The notes beneath the pieces are model-generated. The model was not told where the DNA came from. It saw only the letters and a list, made by a program, of their open reading frames with translations, and made no database searches. The translations under genes were made by a program, and so were the position numbers. 18,647 bases of DNA. Source: JBCDCU01 sp039180865. Its GTDB lineage: Bacteria; Pseudomonadota; Alphaproteobacteria; Rhizobiales; JACESI01. How positions within the stretch are numbered: position 1 is the first letter of the stretch; each line of letters opens with the position of its first letter. The DNA lies in the NCBI GenBank assembly GCA_039180865.1, contig JBCDCZ010000059.1, positions 1 through 18,647 on the forward strand. Reading direction: 5' to 3'. Shown in pieces: positions 13,253 through 18,647 of this stretch.

Positions 13253-15166
13253 CTAAAGGCCCCATTTAACCTCTCGGTCGTTCGACTCCATGAGGTTCTG
13301 ATACCGCGCGACTGCCCAGAGTGGGAAATACGCGGCATAGCCATGGTACTTCAGGTAGAAGACCCGCGGGAAACCCGTGCCGGACCAGTACTTTTCATCC
13401 CAGCGCGCTCCGTCCTTCGGTGCGTTGTTGAGATATTTGACGCCGCGCGTCACGGCTTCGTCCTCGACCGCATCGGCGGACATCAGGCCCATCAGTGCCC
13501 ATGCCGTTTGTGACGCGTTTGAGGTCTCTGCGTAACCTTTTTGTTCGGCATTATAGGTCTCAAGACCTTCGCCCCATCCGCCGTCTTCGCGTTGTTGCGC
13601 CTTCAGCCATGCAACTGCTTTCTGGATGTAGGGCTGGCTCATATCTTCGCCAGCCGCCTTGAGGGCAACGAGCGCCGACCAGGTGCCGTAAATGTAATTG
13701 ACGCCCCAGCGGCCGTACCAGGAGCCGTCGGCTTCCTGTTCGCGTTTGATGAACTCAACACCCTTCTGGATCGCGATCGTGAAACGGTCGCGGTCAACCT
13801 GGGCGAGAGCACCGACGCAGCGCCCCGTCACATCAACGGTGGGCGGGTCAAGAAGCGCACCGTGATCGGCGAACGGAATGTGGTTGAAGTAGTAATGCTC
13901 GTTCTCCGGCTCAAACGCGCCCCAGCCGCCGGATGACGATTGCATGCCGATAAGCCATTCGCAGCCGCGCTCAATGGCTTCATTGTAGTCTGGGCTTCCC
14001 TGGCGGCTCATTGCGAGAATAACAACCGCAGTATCATCGACGTCCGGGTAGTGTGCATTCTCATATTGGAACGCCCAACCACCAGGTCGAACATCCGGTC
14101 GTCGTACCGCCCAGTCACCGCGCAGGTCGAGAATCTGGCGTTCTTTCAGCCAATCGAGCGACGCCTTGAGCTTTGGATCGTCCCGCTCGCCCGATTCGAG
14201 AATGGCATGTGCGGCAAGGCACGTGTCCCAGACCGGTGACAGGCAGGGCTGGAAGTATATGTCGTCGCCGCGCTCGGTGAGAAGCTTTTCCACCGCCGCA
14301 CGTGCCGTCACCATATCCGGATGATCATCCGCATAACCGAGCGCTCTATAAGCCATAACAGCGTTTGCCATAGCGGGGTAAATCGCACCCAGTCCATCAT
14401 CGCCGTTGAGGCGTTCGGTGAAAAATTCGACCGCTTTTTTGATTGCTTTTTCTTTACCGGCACGAAGGGCATTCGGTTCAAGGACACGCAGGAATTTATC
14501 GAGCTGAAGAAAGGCAGCGCCCCACGGGGAGCCTGTGTGATTGACGTTGTAGACTTTTTGTTTTTCCGGTGGGATCGTGAAGAGTTCCCGGATGTCGCGG
14601 CCGGTCGGATTCGCGGCTTGTGCTTTCTTTGCGAAGAGCACGAGAAGGGGCACCAGAACCGTACGGGCCCAATAGGACATTTTTGATATGTGGAACGGCG
14701 ACCAGACCGGTTGCAGCATCATTTGCACCGGCATAACCGGGATAGCGCGCCAGGGTACCTGACCGAAGAGCGCCAGCGAGATCCTGGTGAATACGTTGGC
14801 AGAAGCTGCCCCCCCTTGCGACAGAATCCACTCGCGCCCGCGGACCATATGCTCAGCATCGACGTCGTCGCCGATCAATTTCAGCGCCCAGTAGGCTTTC
14901 ACACTTGCCGAAATGTTGCCGGCGCCATTGTGAAAAAGCGGCCAGGAGCCATCATCACTTTGCAACGATCGGATGTAACGGCCGATTTTTTCTTCGCGTT
15001 CCGCTTCAGTCTCGCCAAGAAAATGGCGGAGCAGGATATATTCCGACGGTATCGTCGTATCGGCTTCGAGTTCAAAAACGAAATGGCCGTCATCTTGCTG
15101 CTCTTCAAAGAGAGCGGCACGCTGTGTTGTGATAACGTTTTGAAGGTCTTGGAAGTGGATCGTCAT
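13253..15166 (-). CDS. shc: Squalene-hopene cyclase
   Basis: A 637-residue class II triterpene cyclase of standard length, acting at the cytoplasmic face of the membrane. It converts squalene to hopene/hopanol, the scaffold of bacterial hopanoids. The catalytic acid motif D375-V-D-D378 lies in AHYPDVDDTAVVIL. Repeated QW motifs are visible as DDGSW near 71-75, SSGGWGAF near 411-418, ADGSWYGRWG, and EDGGWGEG further on. PTVDVTGR and NYIYGTW are typical SHC segments, and the hydrophobic helix region near 130-180 fits the membrane-channel insertion. AAGGAA lies 6-7 bases before the ATG. No other hopanoid genes (hpnC, D, E, H) are in the window, an unusual isolation. The racemase-family gene follows on the same strand. 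Confidence 0.95.
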   Translation of the reverse strand: MTIHFQDLQNVITTQRAALFEEQQDDGHFVFELEADTTIPSEYILLRHFLGETEAEREEKIGRYIRSLQSDDGSWPLFHNGAGNISASVKAYWALKLIGDDVDAEHMVRGREWILSQGGAASANVFTRISLALFGQVPWRAIPVMPVQMMLQPVWSPFHISKMSYWARTVLVPLLVLFAKKAQAANPTGRDIRELFTIPPEKQKVYNVNHTGSPWGAAFLQLDKFLRVLEPNALRAGKEKAIKKAVEFFTERLNGDDGLGAIYPAMANAVMAYRALGYADDHPDMVTARAAVEKLLTERGDDIYFQPCLSPVWDTCLAAHAILESGERDDPKLKASLDWLKERQILDLRGDWAVRRPDVRPGGWAFQYENAHYPDVDDTAVVILAMSRQGSPDYNEAIERGCEWLIGMQSSSGGWGAFEPENEHYYFNHIPFADHGALLDPPTVDVTGRCVGALAQVDRDRFTIAIQKGVEFIKREQEADGSWYGRWGVNYIYGTWSALVALKAAGEDMSQPYIQKAVAWLKAQQREDGGWGEGLETYNAEQKGYAETSNASQTAWALMGLMSADAVEDEAVTRGVKYLNNAPKDGARWDEKYWSGTGFPRVFYLKYHGYAAYFPLWAVARYQNLMESNDREVKWGL

Positions 15167-15250
15167 GGCATTCCTTCAAAAGACGCGAAGCTAAATCAAC
15201 CGGATCAAACTCCCAGGTCCGTAATGAAGACCGGTTTCCCAAAGCATTCC

Positions 15251-15285
15251 AAAATGGCAAAGGTGTTGTTCCTTAACGCCATTTT
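15251..15285. repeat. Inverted repeat upstream of shc
   Basis: AAAATGGC (15251-15258) and GCCATTTT (15278-15285) form a perfect 8-base inverted repeat with a 19-base spacer, about 85 bases upstream of the shc start. The 257-base gap (15167-15423) lies between shc and the end of the gntR gene, both on the minus strand. The repeat could be a regulator site for shc or a weak gntR terminator (T-run of four). A minus-strand sequence, TTTATAC near 15315, is a possible -10 region. Nothing else was recognised there. Confidence 0.4.
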
Positions 15286-15423
15286 CCGCGGTGGTCTATT
15301 CAACGCTTGTATAAAAGTTGATTAAATACCGCTAGAGGCGACGACGTTTCTTTGGATGCTGTGGTAAATTTGACCGGGATTGGTCACGATGCGAGACCGG
15401 GAATAGCGATTTTTGAAAGAAAA

Positions 15424-16110
15424 TCAAGCTGTTTTGGAAAGTCCCGCCCGGGTTATACCCGCCAGAACATCATTAAATTTTTCGCCCTGAATGATGATAT
15501 GCGACCGCAGCAGGCGTGCGGCTTCGTCGCCGTCACCCTTTGAAATGGCAGTCAGGATTGCACCGTGTTCATCCATGGATTGCGAGAGGCGTCCGCGGGC
15601 CTGCAATTGGATCCGCCTGATCGGCTGCAGAATACGAAACAGCGCCTGCGCTTCACGCTGCAGGTAGGAATTACCACTCGCCTCATAAATCATTTGGTGA
15701 AAACGTTCGTTCTCACTGAAATAGGTGTTGGGTTCCGCCGCTTCGCGCGCCCGCGCGCAGGAAAGATGAGCCTCTTCGAGCGCCTTTAACTGTTCGCTTG
15801 TCGCGCGTCGGGCGGCCAGTCTTGCGGCGAGTGCCTCAAGCTCTGCCATCACTTCAAACATTTCCACAATTTCGGCAATTGTCGGAAGCTTCACGAAGGC
15901 GCCGCGATTGGGAACAAGATCAACGAGGCCCGAAGACGACAACATTCGCAACGCTTCACGGACAGGCGTGCGGGAGACGGCATATTTCTCCGAAAGACAT
16001 GTCTCATCGAGTTTATAGCCGTCGGGATAATCGCCGGTCAGGATAGCGTCTTCGAGATCGCGGCTGATTGCGAGACTGGTCGTACCGTCCTGTCCTATTG
16101 TCCTCGGCAT
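15424..16110 (-). CDS. GntR-family transcriptional regulator, FCD (FadR) subfamily
   Basis: A 228-residue regulator. The N-terminal winged helix-turn-helix spans about 12-75, with LSEKYAVSRTPVREALRML at 39-57 as the recognition region and GLVDLVPNRGAFV as the wing. The C-terminal all-helical FCD domain (about 80-210) keeps the metal-site histidines: His138 in ERFHQM, His182 in DEHGAI and His204 in RSHI. Such proteins usually bind a carboxylate or amino-acid-like effector and repress a neighbouring catabolic or uptake operon. ATG at 16110 is preferred because GGAG lies about 8 bases upstream; an in-frame TTG seven codons earlier at 16131 is possible. It diverges from the TRAP transporter operon, with inverted repeats between them, so the transporter genes and its own gene are the likely targets. 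Confidence 0.9.
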   Translation of the reverse strand: MPRTIGQDGTTSLAISRDLEDAILTGDYPDGYKLDETCLSEKYAVSRTPVREALRMLSSSGLVDLVPNRGAFVKLPTIAEIVEMFEVMAELEALAARLAARRATSEQLKALEEAHLSCARAREAAEPNTYFSENERFHQMIYEASGNSYLQREAQALFRILQPIRRIQLQARGRLSQSMDEHGAILTAISKGDGDEAARLLRSHIIIQGEKFNDVLAGITRAGLSKTA

Positions 16111-16150
16111 AGCCTGCTCCGTTCCCTTCAATTAAAGAGGCGTCTCACCA

Positions 16151-16173
16151 AAACCGTTCAATCCCAACGGTTT
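16151..16173. promoter_or_regulatory. Candidate operator 1 (AAACCGTT inverted repeat)
   Basis: AAACCGTT (16151-16158) and AACGGTTT (16166-16173) form a perfect 8-base inverted repeat with a 7-base spacer, 40 bases upstream of the gntR start and in the gap it shares with dctP. The half-site spacing of about 15 bases suits a dimeric DNA-binding protein. It may serve autoregulation of gntR. Confidence 0.5.
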
Positions 16174-16198
16174 ATGGCAAAAAAATCGTCATAGAAGG

Positions 16199-16208
16199 TT
16201 GTATACAA
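16199..16208. promoter_or_regulatory. Candidate GntR/FCD operator TTGTATACAA
   Basis: TTGTATACAA is a perfect 10-base palindrome in the regulator-transporter gap. It has the shape of known FCD-type GntR operators, which often carry a GTATAC centre flanked by AT-rich bases. Its left half, TTGTAT, could also be part of a -35 element, with an AT-rich TATTAT-like segment about 20 bases further on, so occupancy would block the dctP promoter. The exact promoter is not certain. Confidence 0.65.
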
Positions 16209-16324
16209 TAATTTCCAGATTGCATATTATCTCGGACATCTGTTACACAGTCAAGATTGGCGCGATGTATGGTCACAACGATGGTGATCGAAAAGTGCCA
16301 TCAAAAATAGGGAGGAAAGCTGAA

Positions 16325-17311
16325 ATGAAGCAGTTGAAGCTTGCGGGCGTTACGCTCGCAGTCGCCGTTGCCATGACCGCATCTGCATCGGCAACGGAAT
16401 TGCGCCTGTCCCACCAATGGTCGACAAAAGATGTCCGCCATAAAGTGGCAGAGATTGTCGCTGAAGAGGTGAAGAACGCCAATGTTGGTCTCGAAATCGA
16501 GATCTTTCCATCTAAGTCTTTATTTAAGCCGCGAGAGCAATATCGCCCACTGAGCCGCGGCCAATTGGATATGACGGTCTTTCCGCTTGCTTATGCAGCG
16601 GGCGAGCGTCCGCAGTACAATCTCACCCTGATGCCGGGTCTTGTAAAGAACCATGACCATGCGGCCCGTTTGAACCGTTCCGACTTCATGGCCGAGCTTG
16701 AAAAAATCATGGCCGAAGATGATGTGATGGTCCTTGTGCACGGCTATCTCGCAGGCGGTTTCGTCGGCAAAGACCGGTGCATCACCAGCCCCGAGCACGT
16801 CAAAGGTCTTCAGACCCGAGCCGCTGGTAAGTCTTTCGAACAAATGCTTGCCGCAGCTGGCGCATCGATTGCCTCAATGGCTTCATCCGAAATCTACAAC
16901 GCGATGCAGACCGGGGTTCTCCAGGCTGCCAACACGTCATCCTCATCCTTCGTGTCTTATCGGATTTATGAGCAGGTGAAGTGCTACACGCCGGCATCTG
17001 ATGTTGCGCTTTGGTTCATGTATCAGCCGTTAATGATGAATAAGTCGACCTTCGACGGTCTGACGCCTGAACAGCAGGCCGCAATAAAGGCCGGAGCTGC
17101 AAAAGCTGAAGCCTTCTATCTTGAAGAAGCCAAGCGTCAGGACGCAGCCTCTGTGGAAGCTTACAAGAAAGCCGGTGTTGAAATCGCCAACATGTCAGCT
17201 GAGGAATTCCAGCAATGGCGCAATATCGCGAAGGAATCGTCCTACAAAAACTTCGTTGACAGCGTAAAGGGTGGCCAGGCGCTGCTCGATAAAGCGCTCG
17301 CAGTCGAATAG
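16325..17311 (+). CDS. dctP: TRAP transporter solute-binding protein (DctP family)
   Basis: A 328-residue periplasmic binding protein. The Sec signal peptide spans 1-23 (positively charged start, hydrophobic core, cleavage after ASA and before TELRLSHQW). ATG at 16325 is chosen because GGAGG lies just upstream and the signal peptide begins there; the in-frame upstream extension has no such support. Family features are the FPSKSLFKPREQY segment, GQLDMTVFPLAYAAGE, the conserved carboxylate-binding Arg165 in GLQTRAAG, and SSEIYNAMQTGVLQAANTS at 188-204. Two cysteines (152 and 220) could form a disulfide. TRAP systems import organic acids by a sodium or proton gradient. Ligand identity cannot be read from sequence, but Arg165 implies a carboxylate. 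It leads an operon with dctQ and dctM and is divergent from the GntR regulator. Confidence 0.93.
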   Translation: MKQLKLAGVTLAVAVAMTASASATELRLSHQWSTKDVRHKVAEIVAEEVKNANVGLEIEIFPSKSLFKPREQYRPLSRGQLDMTVFPLAYAAGERPQYNLTLMPGLVKNHDHAARLNRSDFMAELEKIMAEDDVMVLVHGYLAGGFVGKDRCITSPEHVKGLQTRAAGKSFEQMLAAAGASIASMASSEIYNAMQTGVLQAANTSSSSFVSYRIYEQVKCYTPASDVALWFMYQPLMMNKSTFDGLTPEQQAAIKAGAAKAEAFYLEEAKRQDAASVEAYKKAGVEIANMSAEEFQQWRNIAKESSYKNFVDSVKGGQALLDKALAVE

Positions 17312-17325
17312 AGCACATCATAAAG

Positions 17326-17349
17326 GGCGGTCCGGCGGGCCGCCTTTTT
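17326..17349 (+). terminator. Intra-operon hairpin terminator after dctP
   Basis: GGCGGTCC (17326-17333), a GGC loop and GGGCCGCC (17337-17344) form an 8-pair stem with one T-G wobble, followed by five T residues (17345-17349). It begins 15 bases after the dctP stop. As dctQ and dctM continue on the same strand, it probably attenuates rather than ends transcription, and may protect the dctP message. Confidence 0.8.
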
Positions 17350-17418
17350 CTTATGTTTCATGGTGGGCGCACCCCGCGCTCTCCGGTCCCTCATCAAGCA
17401 ATTTCGGGCAGCAGAGCC

Positions 17419-17976
17419 ATGGCAACCAAATCCGGTTTGCCGGTCGCGAAGACCGGTGGCAATCCCATCCTTCAGGCCATTAATTTTCTATCGACCCTTG
17501 CAGGTTTCGTGGCAGCAGGCCTGATCTTCGTTTCGGTTCTGATCACCTGTCAGATGATTTTTGTGCGATACGTTTTGAACCAGTCAACGATCTGGCAAAC
17601 GGAAGCAGTCACCTACATGGTCCTTGGCGCGACCCTGATCGGGCTTCCTTACGTCCAAAGATTGCGCGGCCATGTCAACGTTGATCTGATACCGATCGCG
17701 CTACCGGGCCTCGCCCGCAAAGCGCTCGCCGTCTTCACGTTGGTGGCCACAATCATAATGGCCTCCATCATGCTCTATTACGGCTACGAATTCTGGCACA
17801 TTGCGTTTGAGCGGGGCTGGCGCTCCGACACGGTTTGGGGCGTCAGCCTTTGGATCCCGTACATTGCGGTCCCGATCGGCTTTACACTTTTCATTCTGCA
17901 ACTTTCTGCCGACCTCCTGGCAGTCATTCTTGGCATCGAAGAACCCTTCGGACTGCCGCCGAAAGGAGGTGAGTGA
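17419..17976 (+). CDS. dctQ: TRAP transporter small membrane subunit (DctQ family)
   Basis: A 185-residue inner-membrane protein with four predicted membrane helices at about 22-48, 62-80, 102-124 and 143-168, as usual for DctQ. Family features are RYVLNQSTIWQTEAVTYMV after helix 1, RLRGHVNVDL after helix 2, and RGWRSDT before helix 4. It associates with DctM to form the membrane part that receives substrate from DctP. ATG at 17419 is preferred; an upstream ATG at 17353 sits right after the terminator T-run and would add a polar 22-residue stretch not typical of the family. The ribosome-binding site is weak (GGGCAG). It overlaps the dctM start by one base. Confidence 0.9.
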   Translation: MATKSGLPVAKTGGNPILQAINFLSTLAGFVAAGLIFVSVLITCQMIFVRYVLNQSTIWQTEAVTYMVLGATLIGLPYVQRLRGHVNVDLIPIALPGLARKALAVFTLVATIIMASIMLYYGYEFWHIAFERGWRSDTVWGVSLWIPYIAVPIGFTLFILQLSADLLAVILGIEEPFGLPPKGGE

Positions 17977-18647
17977 TGGATCCGATCACGCTCGGCGGCA
18001 TTGTCGCCATCGTCACAATTCTGGGTCTGTTTTCCGGCGTTTCTGTCGCAACCGGCCTTTTGATCGTCTCCGCGATCTTCATTCTCGTCTTCGACCCAAG
18101 ATCGCTTGAACTCATGCCGGAACTTTTCTTCGGCAAACTCAACAGTTTCGCGCTTCTTTCGATCCCGATGTTCATCATTATGGGGGCGGCGATTGCATCG
18201 ACTCGAGCCGGATCCGATCTTTATGAGGCGCTCGATCGGTGGCTGACGCGCATTCCAGGCGGTCTTGTGATTTCGAACCTGGGTGCCTGCGCACTTTTCG
18301 CGGCGATGTCTGGCTCGTCACCTGCGACCTGCGCTGCGATCGGCAAGATGGGCATTCCCGAAATGCGCAAGCGTGGCTTCCCGGATGGGGTTGCGGCGGG
18401 CTCGATTGCTGCTGGCGGTACACTTGGCATTCTCATTCCGCCATCCGTCACCATGATCGTCTATGGGATTGCGACAGAAACATCGATCGGGCGGCTTTTC
18501 CTCGCTGGTGTCATTCCAGGTTTCATGCTGGTCGGGCTCTTCATGATCTGGTCGATCTATTCGACCTGGCGCTCAGGGTCTGCCGATGCACTCGGCGGAC
18601 GCAGCTATTCCTGGGCTGAACGGTTTGAATTGATGCCGCGGGTGCTA
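17976..18647 (+). CDS. dctM: TRAP transporter large membrane subunit (DctM family), 5' part
   Basis: The first 224 codons are present; the gene leaves the window at the right edge, about half of the usual length of roughly 430. It is very hydrophobic with repeated membrane helices (about 5-37, 58-75, 97-120, 140-165 and 172-197). Family motifs include LLSIPMFIIMG at 60-70, AAMSGSSPATCAAIG at 109-123, and GGTLGILIPPSVTMIVYG at 147-164. It is the substrate channel of the transporter. The ATG overlaps the dctQ TGA stop by one base (TGATG), and the near-ideal AAAGGAGGTGA (17962-17972) just upstream indicates strong, coupled translation. Confidence 0.92.
   Translation, partial: MDPITLGGIVAIVTILGLFSGVSVATGLLIVSAIFILVFDPRSLELMPELFFGKLNSFALLSIPMFIIMGAAIASTRAGSDLYEALDRWLTRIPGGLVISNLGACALFAAMSGSSPATCAAIGKMGIPEMRKRGFPDGVAAGSIAAGGTLGILIPPSVTMIVYGIATETSIGRLFLAGVIPGFMLVGLFMIWSIYSTWRSGSADALGGRSYSWAERFELMPRVL

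Noticed and set aside
13210..13344. Extended N-terminus of the racemase-family protein
   Set aside because: The 45 extra residues are Arg/Ser-rich, overlap shc and lie before the conserved family start.
14690..15325. 211-codon plus-strand frame opposite the start of shc
   Set aside because: shc with its DxDD and QW motifs is clearly the real gene; the plus frame has no family features.
1..18647. CRISPR arrays, tRNA, rRNA, insertion sequences or prophage genes
   Set aside because: No regularly spaced repeats, cloverleaf sequences, transposase or integrase motifs were seen on either strand by reading.

Overview
The window looks like a metabolic stretch of an alphaproteobacterial chromosome, probably a heterotroph related to marine or soil Hyphomicrobiales or Rhodobacterales. 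This is inferred from the gene mix (Tat-linked formate dehydrogenase, Mo-hydroxylase of the form II cox type, a TRAP transporter with an FCD-type GntR regulator, squalene-hopene cyclase) and from the moderately GC-rich coding sequence. No phage, IS, CRISPR, tRNA or rRNA signal was seen, and no gap between genes exceeds about 260 bases.

Left edge (1-1162, minus strand): the start of a formate dehydrogenase operon. It is transcribed leftward as a TorD-family chaperone, then a 63-residue Tat-signal miniprotein, then the first 29 codons of the catalytic alpha subunit. A 261-base AT-rich divergent region (1163-1423) follows. It carries a long imperfect palindrome and, in front of ltaE, a strong Shine-Dalgarno followed directly by ATG-TAG.

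Centre (1424-12159, plus strand): low-specificity threonine aldolase (ltaE); an orphan Tat-exported family 5 solute-binding protein; a creatinase-fold hydrolase closely resembling ectoine hydrolase DoeA; an M20 deacylase resembling ArgE; form II coxS-coxL-coxM molybdenum hydroxylase subunits ending in a clear terminator; an HSD10-like short-chain dehydrogenase; and a small SnoaL/NTF2-fold protein. The doeA-argE-coxSLM-SDR order suggests a catabolic route for a nitrogen-containing, possibly cyclic, substrate. The hydroxylase would oxidise a ring, the metal-free hydrolase would open a cyclic amide or amidine, and the deacylase would release an amino acid. This chain is inference.

Right (12181-16110, minus strand): a proline racemase-family protein with Ser and Thr in place of the two catalytic cysteines, a squalene-hopene cyclase directly upstream of it with no other hopanoid genes, and an FCD-type GntR regulator. 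Divergent from the regulator, on the plus strand (16325 to the edge), lies a TRAP transporter operon: binding protein, small membrane subunit and the first half of the large membrane subunit. The regulator-transporter gap holds two perfect inverted repeats that are good operator candidates. A hairpin terminator after the binding protein gene could set its excess over the membrane subunits.
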